NCBI GenBank assembly: GCA_027017505.1
Contig: JALUQR010000113.1
Coordinates: 1 to 28,367 of the forward strand
Direction of reading: 5' to 3'
Origin: a bacterium
GTDB lineage: Bacteria; Desulfobacterota; GWC2-55-46; DRQE01
DNA length: 28,367 nucleotides
Below, piece after piece: positions 6,630 through 14,468 of the stretch. The translations under genes and the position numbers were made by a program. Numbering within the stretch: the stretch's first letter is position 1; each line of letters begins with the position of its first letter. The notes under the pieces were generated by a model. It was not told the origin of the DNA, searched no databases, and saw only the letters and a program-made list of their open reading frames with translations.

Positions 6630-6667
6630 CTGAATGCAGAGACAGAAAAAAAGGAGGCCATATTACC

Positions 6668-7690
6668 ATGAACACGAGGACCCTTCTTGAAGCTATTCTC
6701 CTTATCGTGCTTGTTACATTTCTCGGGGTGGGCCATTCTCATGCAGGTGATACCATCAACGGAGCGGGTGCCACATTTCCCTATCCGGTGTATTCTGCCT
6801 GGGCATATGCCTATTACAAGCAGACAGGCATAAGGCTTAACTATCAGTCAATAGGGTCTGGTGGTGGTGTAAGGCAGATAATTAACAGAACCGTTGACTT
6901 CGGTGCCACTGATGCACCCGTAAGGCCTGAAAAGCTTGAGAAGGAAAGGCTCTATCAGTTTCCCACGGTTATAGGCGGGGTGGTTCCTGTGGTTAACATA
7001 CCAGGGGTGAAGAATGGAGAATTAAGGCTTGATGGGGAGACAATCTGTGGCATATTCCTGGGTGAGATTACCCTCTGGAACGATGAGAGGATACAGAGGC
7101 TCAACCCAGCTCTTACACTGCCCTCCAAGAGGATTACCGTTGTTCATCGTTCCGATGGTTCGGGCACAACCGCCATATTCACCACCTATCTGAGCCAGAC
7201 CTGCAGAAGGTGGAAGGAGAGGGTTGGTGCTGGAAAGTCTGTAAAGTGGCCTGCGGGGATAGGAGCCAAGGGCAACGAGGGTGTGGCAAACTATGTCAAA
7301 AGGCTTAAGGGCTCCATAGGTTATGTGGAGTTTGCCTACGCAAAGCAGAACAGGATGAACCATGTGGTGCTTAAAAATCCCGCGGGCAACTTCGTTGAGC
7401 CAGGTTTTGAGAGCTTCAAGGAGGCAGCCTCAAGCGCACGCTTCGAGCCTGAAAAACACTTCTACCTCTGGCTCGTAAATGCCCCTGGCAGGAATGCCTG
7501 GCCCATAGCAGGTGCGACATTCATACTTCTTGCAAGGGAGAAGACAGAGTCAAACATAAAGACCGTAAGGTTTTTCGACTGGGCATACAGAACAGGCGAT
7601 GAGGTGGCAAAAAGGCTCGTATATGTGCCACTGCCCCAGAACCTTAAGGATAAGATAAGGGAATACTGGAGAAAGAACGGCATATACTGA
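6668..7690 (+). CDS. pstS: PstS, periplasmic phosphate-binding protein
   Basis: 340 residues with a signal peptide (LLEAILLIVLVTFLGVG, cleavage near SHA). It binds inorganic phosphate in the periplasm and delivers it to the PstCAB importer. Diagnostic segments are GAGATFPYPVY at the mature N-terminus, SIGSGGGVRQI and DFGATDAP, which contribute phosphate contacts, and the HRSDGSGTT loop. A strong AAGGAGG lies 10 nt before ATG 6668. It is the first gene after the Pho box. A stem-loop and a possible second promoter separate it from pstC, consistent with PstS being made in excess over the membrane subunits. Confidence 0.97.
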   Translation: MNTRTLLEAILLIVLVTFLGVGHSHAGDTINGAGATFPYPVYSAWAYAYYKQTGIRLNYQSIGSGGGVRQIINRTVDFGATDAPVRPEKLEKERLYQFPTVIGGVVPVVNIPGVKNGELRLDGETICGIFLGEITLWNDERIQRLNPALTLPSKRITVVHRSDGSGTTAIFTTYLSQTCRRWKERVGAGKSVKWPAGIGAKGNEGVANYVKRLKGSIGYVEFAYAKQNRMNHVVLKNPAGNFVEPGFESFKEAASSARFEPEKHFYLWLVNAPGRNAWPIAGATFILLAREKTESNIKTVRFFDWAYRTGDEVAKRLVYVPLPQNLKDKIREYWRKNGIY

Positions 7691-7720
7691 CCACCTCCTT
7701 ATCTCAAAAAGTAAGACCAG

Positions 7721-7772
7721 GGCCAGCCCCTCAGGTATCACAAAACGCCCCCTCTCAGAAAAGGGGCTGGCC
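7721..7772 (+). terminator. stem-loop between pstS and pstC (attenuator or mRNA-end structure)
   Basis: GGCCAGCCCCT (7721-7731) pairs perfectly over 11 bp with AGGGGCTGGCC (7762-7772). The same right arm can alternatively pair with CCCCT at 7749-7753 in a tighter hairpin. There is no T-run, so classical intrinsic termination is doubtful. It may instead protect the 3' end of a pstS transcript or attenuate readthrough. Confidence 0.5.
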
Positions 7773-7789
7773 TGCGTCCATATATTGTG

Positions 7790-7818
7790 TTGCCTGTGTG
7801 GATAAATTCGTGTATCAT
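7790..7818 (+). promoter_or_regulatory. possible secondary promoter for pstCAB-phoU
   Basis: TTGCCT (7790-7795) and TATCAT (7813-7818) are 17 nt apart (four and five consensus matches). They lie just downstream of the stem-loop and before the GGAGG of pstC, so the membrane-subunit genes may have constitutive low-level transcription. Confidence 0.38.
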
Positions 7819-7851
7819 TTATAAAGACCTTGCGGAGGTAGCCCTTAAGGG

Positions 7852-8787
7852 ATGAACAGAGAGAGGAGTCTTCCAGGCTCACTTTTTTATATACTGACCG
7901 CCCTATCTGCCTTTCTGGTTATCCTGTTTCTTGTTGGCATATTTTACATCCTCTTTTCAGAGTCCTACCTTGCCATAAGGAAGTTCGGTATTGTGGGGTT
8001 TATCCTTTCTCAGGAGTGGGACCCTGTAAGAGACCTCTTTGGTGCCCTGCCCACCATATTCGGCACCGTGGTTACAACCCTTCTGGCGCTTCTCTTTGCG
8101 GTGCCAGTGGCAATAGGCATAGCCATATTCGTAACAGAGATTGCCCCTGATTACATAAAAGCCCCTGTTTCTGTTGCCATAGAGCTTCTTGCAGCCATAC
8201 CCAGTATTATCTATGGCATGTGGGGGCTTTTCACCCTTTCGCCCATAATGGCAGAATACATAGAGCCAGCCCTGCAGGCCACCCTGGGCAGACTTCCCGT
8301 TGTTGGCAGGCTCTTTGAAGGGGTTCCCATGGGTATAGACCTTCTTACAGCAGGCGTTATACTGAGCATAATGATAATACCCCTTATTGCCAGCATCTCA
8401 AGGGATGCATTCAGCCTTGTGCCCTCAATGGTCAAGGAGTCTGCCTACGGGGTGGGGGCAACAAGATGGGAGGTTATAAAGAAGATTGTGCTTCCCTATT
8501 CAAAGTTTGGCATATTTGGCGGTGTGATACTCGCCATGGGAAGGGCCCTGGGCGAGACCATGGCAGTGGCATTCGTTCTGGGCAACAAACATCAGATAAC
8601 CACATCGCTTCTTGACGCTGCGGCCACCATCACCGTATCCCTTGCAAACGAATTCACAGAGGCAGATACAGACATCTATCTGTCCTCGCTGTTCTATCTT
8701 TCGCTGATTCTCTTTGTTATAAGCTTCTTGACCCTTGGTGTGGCAAAGCTCACCATACACCGTTTGCAGAAGGGTGGTGCAGGATGA
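7852..8787 (+). CDS. pstC: PstC, phosphate ABC transporter permease
   Basis: 311 residues with six hydrophobic helices, the first near residues 12-38 (LTALSAFLVILFLVGIFYIL). It forms the inner-membrane channel with PstA. The binding-protein-dependent transport signature is visible in the cytoplasmic loop as EVIKKIVLPYSKFGIFGGVI with the following ALGETMAVAFVLGN, where PstB docks. The region AVPVAIGIAIF and LAAIPSIIYGMWG is typical of PstC. GGAGG lies 13 nt before ATG 7852. The TGA stop overlaps the ATG of pstA by 4 nt, indicating coupled translation. Confidence 0.96.
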   Translation: MNRERSLPGSLFYILTALSAFLVILFLVGIFYILFSESYLAIRKFGIVGFILSQEWDPVRDLFGALPTIFGTVVTTLLALLFAVPVAIGIAIFVTEIAPDYIKAPVSVAIELLAAIPSIIYGMWGLFTLSPIMAEYIEPALQATLGRLPVVGRLFEGVPMGIDLLTAGVILSIMIIPLIASISRDAFSLVPSMVKESAYGVGATRWEVIKKIVLPYSKFGIFGGVILAMGRALGETMAVAFVLGNKHQITTSLLDAAATITVSLANEFTEADTDIYLSSLFYLSLILFVISFLTLGVAKLTIHRLQKGGAG

Positions 8788-9638
8788 CCCATTACACGAA
8801 AAGGCGTGTGGAAAATCTTGTGGCCATCTCGCTGTGCACGCTTTCTGCTGGCATAGGGCTTTTCTGGCTCTTCTTCATACTTGTGGATGTGGTCATAGAG
8901 GGTGTGGGTGCACTCAACCTTTCGCTCTTTCTTGAAGACCCTGCCCCTGCGGGCATCGAGGGCGGGGGGCTCAGGAACGCCTTTTTGGGTCAGCTTCTTC
9001 TCACCTTCTTTGCAGCACTCTTTGGTGTGCCCCTGGGACTTCTGGGTGGAACCTTTCTTGCAGAGTACGGCCGTGGTAGCAGGATAGCCCGTATCATAAG
9101 CCTTCTTTCAGACATAATGACCAGTGTGCCATCCATAGTGGTGGGCACCTTTGCGTATGCCATACTGGTAAAGCCCTTCGGGCATTTCAACGGATGGGCA
9201 GGCTCCTTTGCACTTGCACTCATAATGATACCCATAATCGTACGAACCACAGAGGAGATGCTGAAGCTCGTTCCGTGGGAACTGCGTGAGGCAGCCTTTG
9301 CCCTGGGTGCACCGTACTACAGGGTGATACTCTCTGTTGTCTACAGGGGGGCATCAGCAGGTATACTCACTGGTATACTGCTTTCTGTCGCCAGGGTTGC
9401 GGGAGAGACCGCCCCGCTACTTTTCACCTCTTTTAACAACACCTTTTTCTCCGTTAACATGAACGAGCCTGTGCCATCGCTCACCGTCACGGTGTTCCAG
9501 TATGCCATGGGCCCCTACGAGAGCTGGCACGCCCAGGCATGGGCAGCATCCCTTGTGATAACTGTTTTCATACTTGTGGTAACACTTCTCGGAAGATTCA
9601 TCATCTTCAGGAGGTACGGCAGGTGGAAAATATTGTGA
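8784..9638 (+). CDS. pstA: PstA, phosphate ABC transporter permease
   Basis: 284 residues, six predicted membrane helices, partner of PstC in the inner-membrane phosphate channel. Recognisable PstA segments include GLLGGTFLAEYG, DIMTSVPSIVVGTFAY and the permease loop LREAAFALGAPYYRVILSVVYRG followed by ARVAGETAPLLFT. The start ATG 8784 shares bases with the pstC stop (ATGA). Its own 3' end overlaps the start of pstB by 16 nt and contains the pstB Shine-Dalgarno, so the three proteins are translated in concert. Confidence 0.96.
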   Translation: MTHYTKRRVENLVAISLCTLSAGIGLFWLFFILVDVVIEGVGALNLSLFLEDPAPAGIEGGGLRNAFLGQLLLTFFAALFGVPLGLLGGTFLAEYGRGSRIARIISLLSDIMTSVPSIVVGTFAYAILVKPFGHFNGWAGSFALALIMIPIIVRTTEEMLKLVPWELREAAFALGAPYYRVILSVVYRGASAGILTGILLSVARVAGETAPLLFTSFNNTFFSVNMNEPVPSLTVTVFQYAMGPYESWHAQAWAASLVITVFILVVTLLGRFIIFRRYGRWKIL

Positions 9639-10384
9639 TAGATGTGCAGGGGCTGAACTTCTATTATGCTGGAAATGTGCACGCACTTAAGGATATAACC
9701 CTGTCCATACAGGCCCACACTGTTACCGCATTTATAGGGCCATCTGGCTGTGGCAAGACCACATTTTTAAGGTGCCTCAACCGCATGCATGACCTGTATC
9801 CAGGAAACCGCTACGAGGGAAAGATAATAATAGATGGAAGAAACATCCTTGATAAGGATGTGGACCTTATAAAGCTTCGCAGTAAAATCGGCATGGTCTT
9901 TCAGAAGCCCACACCCTTTCCCATGTCCATATTCGAGAACATAGCCTTTGGCCTGAGGCTTATGGGCATAAAAGACAGGGAAGAGCTTGCCCACAGGGTT
10001 GAGATGGCACTTAAGTCCGCAGCCCTCTGGGAAGAGACAAAGGACAGACTGCACAAATCTGCCTATTCACTCTCCGGCGGACAGCAACAGCGCCTGTGTA
10101 TAGCAAGGGCAATAGCAGTCAGACCAGAGATAATCCTCATGGATGAGCCATGCTCTGCGCTCGATCCCATTGCAACGGGAAAGATAGAAGACCTCATAAC
10201 AGAACTCAAAAAGGACTACACGGTAATAATAGTAACCCACAACATGCAACAGGCAGCAAGGGTGTCTGACTACACCGCATTCTTCATGATGGGCAGGCTC
10301 ATAGAGTACGGTAGTACGGAGAAGATATTCACCAACCCTGCAAACAAACTTACAGAGGACTACATAACTGGCAGGTTCGGCTAA
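9623..10384 (+). CDS. pstB: PstB, phosphate ABC transporter ATPase
   Basis: 253 residues from GTG 9623, chosen because AGGAGGT sits 7 nt upstream and the protein then begins at the usual family position; an upstream in-frame ATG would add 28 residues read from pstA sequence. It drives phosphate import by ATP hydrolysis. Walker A GPSGCGKT is at residues 39-46, followed by the PstB-typical FLRCLNRMHDL. The signature is LSGGQQQR, Walker B is ILMDEPCSALDP, and the H-loop is VTHNMQQAARVSD. The length matches the family. phoU follows after 24 nt. Confidence 0.97.
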   Translation: MENIVIDVQGLNFYYAGNVHALKDITLSIQAHTVTAFIGPSGCGKTTFLRCLNRMHDLYPGNRYEGKIIIDGRNILDKDVDLIKLRSKIGMVFQKPTPFPMSIFENIAFGLRLMGIKDREELAHRVEMALKSAALWEETKDRLHKSAYSLSGGQQQRLCIARAIAVRPEIILMDEPCSALDPIATGKIEDLITELKKDYTVIIVTHNMQQAARVSDYTAFFMMGRLIEYGSTEKIFTNPANKLTEDYITGRFG

Positions 10385-10408
10385 CCCGGAAAAAAAGGAG
10401 GACCACAG

Positions 10409-11074
10409 ATGACAAGGGAGGCTTACAACAAGGCCCTGGAGGAGCTCAAAAGGGAGCTTCTTGAGATGGGCAGGATGGTCTCAAATGCTGTCAGAAACTC
10501 CGTGGAACAGCTTAAAAGGAGAGACCTGGAGGGCTCAAAAAAGCTCATAAAGGGAGACCTTGAGATAAACAAAAAACGCTTTGAGATAGAAGACCGCTGT
10601 CTCTATCTTATAGCCACCCAGCAACCCATGGCAGGAGACTTAAGGATAATCGCAGCCATACTGAACATCATAACAGACCTTGAACGCATAGGAGACCACG
10701 CAGAGGGTATAGCAAAGATAAACATAATGATAGGCAGGGAACCGCTGGTGAAACCCCTCATAGATATACCCAGGATGAGTGAGAAGGCTGTCTCCATGCT
10801 CGAGCGCTCGCTGAAGGCATTCATAGAAAGGGATGTGGACACGGCCAATGCCCTGTGCGGTGAGGACGACGAGGTGGATGCCCTCTACGAGCAGGTCTAC
10901 AGGGAGCTCATAATGCTCATGATAGAGAACCCAAAGATAATACGGGGTGCAACCTACCTTCTGTGGGTTGCCCACAACCTGGAACGCATAGCAGACAGGG
11001 TGACAAACATAGCAGAACGCATCATATTCATGGTAACGGGCAGGATGGATGAAATAAATGTGTCCAAGTACTGA
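10409..11074 (+). CDS. phoU: PhoU, phosphate signalling regulator
   Basis: 221 residues, all helical, with the two PhoU repeats. Each carries the metal-binding ExxxD-type motif: DLERIGDHAEG in the first half and NLERIADRVTN in the second. PhoU sits between the Pst transporter and the PhoR kinase, damping Pho activation when phosphate is plentiful, and is the usual last gene of pst operons. AAGGAGG lies about 7 nt before ATG 10409. phoB and phoR are not in this window. The gene converges on a minus-strand receiver gene with only 3 nt between the stops and no obvious terminator. Confidence 0.96.
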   Translation: MTREAYNKALEELKRELLEMGRMVSNAVRNSVEQLKRRDLEGSKKLIKGDLEINKKRFEIEDRCLYLIATQQPMAGDLRIIAAILNIITDLERIGDHAEGIAKINIMIGREPLVKPLIDIPRMSEKAVSMLERSLKAFIERDVDTANALCGEDDEVDALYEQVYRELIMLMIENPKIIRGATYLLWVAHNLERIADRVTNIAERIIFMVTGRMDEINVSKY

Positions 11075-11077
11075 CCC

Positions 11078-11995
11078 CTAAATATCCCTCTGCACCAGAA
11101 GCCTTGTCCTGTCCAGTATGTGGCAGACCACATCCACTATGTCTTTGACCGTTGAGCACTTTGGTATGAAGGGTAGCCCCCTGGACTTAAAGAAGGCCTC
11201 GTATTCATCACACTCCCCCGAAAAGAAGATGAACCTACTGCCTATGGAGGGATGATACTTCACCACATTGTGGTAGAACTCTATACCATCCATAACGGGC
11301 ATGTGGATGTCAGATATTATGACCGCAAAGTAGTCGTTCTTGAGTATATTCAGTGCGTCTCTGCCGTTTTCTGCGGTACGCACCACCATGTTCTCAGAGA
11401 GGATTTCTGTAAGCAACTCTCTTGTGCTCTCAGAGTCATCCACAACGAGCACCTTTTCCTTCCACAAAAAGGGTATCCTTTTGAGCCTGTCTATGTAACC
11501 ATGGTCCACACCCCTTGCGAGCAGGAATCTCTCTATGAAACTGCGATGCCGTTCTATGCCAGAGATAAAGGGTATGATTTCCTTCGCACCGTACTTTATG
11601 CTGTTAAGTAGCACCGTGTTTATGGCATCCACAAAGGCATCACTCCACTCCATCTCCTCTATGACCGCAACATACTCAAGCATACCCCTTGTATCGAGCC
11701 TGTGGGTCTTTGCCTTATTGAGACATTCCTCCATTACAAGGCGTGAGCGGTCTCTGTCCTCTGTGGTTATGTTTTTCAGTGTTATGCCGAAGGTTCTGTA
11801 GAGGTGGGCCTCTGGAAGTTTCTGTATCCATCTGTCAAACTTCCAGAGTATCCTGGAATGACCCTCTTCATCTCTTGATATCTCGGAAAGGAAATCAAAA
11901 AGCTCTGTATCCAGTGTGGCATATCTGGTTAGTTTTCTGTAGAATCTGCCTACCTCGTCCTCCTCCTCTATCAGTTCGCTCATCAATGTGCCCAT
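11078..11995 (-). CDS. ferritin-like (rubrerythrin-type) domain fused to a response-regulator receiver
   Basis: 305 residues. Residues about 1-160 look like a four-helix ferritin-like domain: the first helix ELIEEEDEVGRFYRKL resembles the E-x6-Y helix of rubrerythrins, and RDEEGHSRIL (E43/E44, H46) resembles the ExxH ligand helix. In the second half the acidic helix VIEEMEW is present but the expected ExxH is irregular (SGIERHRSF), so a diiron site may be incomplete. Residues about 180-295 are a canonical receiver: D186-D187, phospho-acceptor D229 in SDIHMPVMDG, S259 and K279. No DNA-binding output is present. It could sense oxygen, peroxide or iron and respond by protein contact; this is inference. 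The RBS GAGGAGG lies in a leader hairpin. Confidence 0.75.
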   Translation of the reverse strand: MGTLMSELIEEEDEVGRFYRKLTRYATLDTELFDFLSEISRDEEGHSRILWKFDRWIQKLPEAHLYRTFGITLKNITTEDRDRSRLVMEECLNKAKTHRLDTRGMLEYVAVIEEMEWSDAFVDAINTVLLNSIKYGAKEIIPFISGIERHRSFIERFLLARGVDHGYIDRLKRIPFLWKEKVLVVDDSESTRELLTEILSENMVVRTAENGRDALNILKNDYFAVIISDIHMPVMDGIEFYHNVVKYHPSIGSRFIFFSGECDEYEAFFKSRGLPFIPKCSTVKDIVDVVCHILDRTRLLVQRDI

Positions 11996-12076
11996 GGCTG
12001 TTCACCTCCTCAAAGATGATATGAAGTAAGGTTTAAAAATGCGGTTGTTTTCTCTCCTTACCAGTGGTGAACAGCC
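11996..12076 (-). promoter_or_regulatory. structured 5' leader with RBS-overlapping hairpin
   Basis: On the minus strand GGCTGTTCACC (12066-12076) pairs perfectly over 11 bp with GGTGAACAGCC (11996-12006), which lies between the Shine-Dalgarno GAGGAGG and the ATG and includes the last bases of the SD region. A nested 6-bp GTAAGG/CCTTAC stem (12056-12061 with 12026-12031) fits inside. The predicted transcript begins almost exactly at the upstream arm. This suggests control at translation initiation. Confidence 0.6.
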
Positions 12077-12085
12077 CCTAATCAA

Positions 12086-12113
12086 AGTATATCAGCATAT
12101 GGGAAGCAGTCAA
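12086..12113 (-). promoter_or_regulatory. putative sigma-70 promoter of the ferritin-like/receiver gene
   Basis: On the minus strand TTGACT (12108-12113) and TATACT (12086-12091) are 16 nt apart, each five of six to consensus. The start would fall near 12079, just before the leader hairpin. Confidence 0.55.
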
Positions 12114-12213
12114 CCTGCCCTGGAAGGTGCTTTTTGTGGAAATCCTTTGCTTTGTCCTTGCACTTGTGGCGTTAATGTGGTAAAAAAATCTTAAGGGACA
12201 GGGGTTTATAGGG

Positions 12214-12576
12214 ATGCTACTTGGACTCAACCAGAACATAAGATACAGGGGCAAGCTCTATCACATACAGACAGAGGACGGGGGCAGGAAGAACCCTGTT
12301 ATAACCACCCTTGTCTTCAGAGATGGCACCATTGTTGCCTCAAGGAAGACCAGTTATGCGGACATACTCAAGTTTGAGAGGCTTGAGGAAGTGGTAAGGG
12401 AGCTCATGAGGGAACAGCATCTCTCGCTCATAAAGGCACTGCTCAACGGCGAGCTGGACGACAAACTCGGTGTCCGCAGGGCTGACAGGGCAGAACACAA
12501 ACACAGGCCCGCCTTCCATAAGGAAGAGTCCATAGACGATATAATTCTTGAACATCTATCCCTTGATGACAAATAG
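12214..12576 (+). CDS. conserved small hypothetical protein (function unknown)
   Basis: 120 residues starting MLLGLNQNIRYRGKLYHIQTEDGG, followed by a TTLVFRDGTIVASRKTSYADI segment and a helical, charged C-terminus. I recall similar N-termini in uncharacterised proteins of Geobacter- and Myxococcus-like bacteria, where a short beta-rich head binds no known ligand. There is no signal peptide, no membrane segment and no catalytic motif that I recognise. The beta-rich head and RLEEVVRELMREQH helix suggest a small cytoplasmic adaptor, possibly dimeric. The ATG at 12214 is preceded by GGGACAGGGG about 10 nt upstream. hisS starts 54 nt downstream in the same direction. Confidence 0.6.
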   Translation: MLLGLNQNIRYRGKLYHIQTEDGGRKNPVITTLVFRDGTIVASRKTSYADILKFERLEEVVRELMREQHLSLIKALLNGELDDKLGVRRADRAEHKHRPAFHKEESIDDIILEHLSLDDK

Positions 12577-12630
12577 TCTTTTTTTCAGCCTCTCTTTTCC
12601 CGCTGAGTCTCACACAGGAGGTATTCTGAT

Positions 12631-13896
12631 TTGGGTAGCAGGATAACAGCCATAAGAGGGTTTAACGACATCCTTCCACCTGAAAGCACACTCTTGAGCT
12701 TCATAGAGGATACAGCTATAGGTGTGTTCAGAAACTACGGCTTTGAAGAGTTAAGGCTACCCCTGGTGGAAAAGACCGAACTTTTTTTGAGAACCCTTGG
12801 CGAGACCACGGACATAGTGTAAAAACAGATGTACACATTTTCTGACCTCTCTGGCACATCTCTCACCTTAAGGCCAGAGGGCACAGCCGGGGTGGTAAGG
12901 GCATACATAGAGCACTCACTCCATATGAAGGCCCCTGTGTGGAGGCTCTTCTACAGGGGGCCAATGTTTCGCTACGAAAGGCCCCAGAAGGGGCGTTATC
13001 GGCAGTTCTACCAGATAGGTGTTGAGGTGCTGGGTGATGAGGGCCCCCTTGTGGATGCAGAGCTTCTTGAGATGCTTTCCAGTGTGTTCAGCAGAGTTGG
13101 ACTTGAAGGGGTTGTGTTTGAGGTAAACTCCCTTGGTTGCCCTGTGTGCAGGGGGAGCTTCAGGGATAAGCTAAAGGCGTTTCTTCTGGATGTAAGGGAC
13201 AGACTCTGTGGAGATTGCAGAAGAAGGACAGAGAAGAACCCCCTCAGGGCACTTGACTGTAAGAACCCTCTCTGCAGGGAGCTTACCGCAGGTGCACCCC
13301 ACATATACGAGCATCTCTGTGAGGACTGCAGGGCCCACTTTGATGGTTTCGTAAAGGGGCTTGAAGGATTCGGGGTTACCTACAGGATAAACCCCCGTAT
13401 GGTAAGGGGGCTTGATTATTATACGCGTACGGCCTTCGAGGCTGTTGTGGACTCACCAAGGCTCGGCACACAGAACACCGTAGCAGCAGGTGGAAGGTAC
13501 GATGGACTTGTAAAGGAGCTCGGTGGAGCAGACACTCCCTGTTTCGGGTTTGCCATCGGCATCGAAAGGGTGGCACTTCTTGTGGATGCAGCCCTTCTAA
13601 GAGAAGAGCCCCTCTTCTATCTCATACCACTGGGCACAGAGCCACAGAAAAGCGTGCAGGGGCTTGCGTGCTCCATGAGAAGGGCAGGTATAAAAACACT
13701 CATGGAGCTGAGAAGCGGGGTATCCCTTAAAAGTGCCATGAAGAGGGCAGACAGACTGGGTGTTACCTATGTGCTCATCGTTGGAGAGGATGAGCTCAAA
13801 GAGGGTGTGGTTACACTGAGGAACATGAAGGATGGCACACAGAAAAGGCTCTCTGTGGATAACCTCGTTGAGGAGCTCAAAGAGTACCTTCCATGA
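12631..13896 (+). pseudogene. hisS: histidyl-tRNA synthetase interrupted by one in-frame TAA
   Basis: The reading frame codes for a complete class II histidyl-tRNA synthetase of about 420 codons, but codon 64 is TAA (12820-12822). The sequence reads TTDIV-stop-KQMYTF where homologues have TDIVEKxMYTF, so GAA to TAA (one base) explains it. Both sides are in the same phase. The start is TTG 12631 with AGGAGGT 7 nt upstream, followed by the family start ITAIRGFNDILPP. Downstream lie motif 2 (FYRGPMFRYERPQKGRYRQFYQ), the histidine loops (RGLDYYTRTAFE) and motif 3 (GFAIGIERVALL), and the C-terminal anticodon-binding domain is intact. TAA is used as a normal stop by neighbouring genes, so recoding of the code is unlikely. 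The ATG at 12829 lacks an RBS and would lose motif 1. Possible causes are sequencing error, recent mutation, readthrough, or a second hisS elsewhere. Confidence 0.88.
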
Positions 13897-14468
13897 GGAT
13901 ACTCTCTGCAGAGTTTGTGAAAAGCTGTGTCAGAAAGGATGAGCTTCCCCGTGATGGCCTTCCAGAGATTGCCTTTGCTGGCAGGAGCAATGTGGGCAAA
14001 TCCACCCTCATAAATACCATAACGGGCAGAAAAAAACTGGCACACACAAGCTCCACACCTGGTAAGACACGCACCATAAACTTCTACCTTATAAACCGCA
14101 GGTTCTACTTCGTGGACCTGCCAGGATACGGCTATGCAAGGGTATCAAAGAAAGAGCGCCTTATGTGGCAGAAGATGATAGAGGGATACATGGAGAACAG
14201 GGCAGAACTCAGGGGGGTTGTGGTGCTCATAGATGTGAGAAGAGAGCCCGATGAGCTTGAACACACACTTTACGATTACCTTGCGCATGTGGGAAAGCCC
14301 GTTATAACCGTTCTTACAAAGGTTGACAAGCTTCCCAGGGGACAGCTCTCCCAGAGGACTGCATCCATAAGGAGGGCACTCGGGGTGGAAAGGGTTATAA
14401 CCTTTTCTGCCCGCACGGGCGAGGGCAAGGCAGAGCTTCTGAGGACAATAGCAGGGTTTATGGGTTAG
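13893..14468 (+). CDS. engB: EngB/YihA ribosome-biogenesis GTPase
   Basis: 191 residues. It is a TRAFAC-class GTPase needed for 50S subunit assembly and, in many bacteria, for viability. G1 is GRSNVGKS at residues about 30-37, G2 lies in SSTPGKTRT, G3 is DLPGYGYA, and G4 is LTKVDK. These, with the short length and the FYLINRRFYFVDLPGYG run, are diagnostic. The ATG overlaps the last 4 nt of hisS (ATGA), so its expression depends on translation through hisS, which matters given the premature stop there. The stop overlaps the stop of glnE tail-to-tail by 4 nt. Confidence 0.96.
   Translation: MRILSAEFVKSCVRKDELPRDGLPEIAFAGRSNVGKSTLINTITGRKKLAHTSSTPGKTRTINFYLINRRFYFVDLPGYGYARVSKKERLMWQKMIEGYMENRAELRGVVVLIDVRREPDELEHTLYDYLAHVGKPVITVLTKVDKLPRGQLSQRTASIRRALGVERVITFSARTGEGKAELLRTIAGFMG

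Noticed and set aside
12082..12183. Hydrophobic 33-codon frame (EAVNLPWKVLFVEILCFVLA) that would start at an ATG if one G were removed near 12100
   Set aside because: It has no start codon or Shine-Dalgarno in frame and overlaps a good promoter on the opposite strand. A decayed small membrane gene is possible but not supported.
12631..13896. Reassignment of TAA to an amino acid in this organism
   Set aside because: Several neighbouring genes (for example the ORF ending at 4475, pstB, argS and glnE) end in TAA at the expected protein ends.
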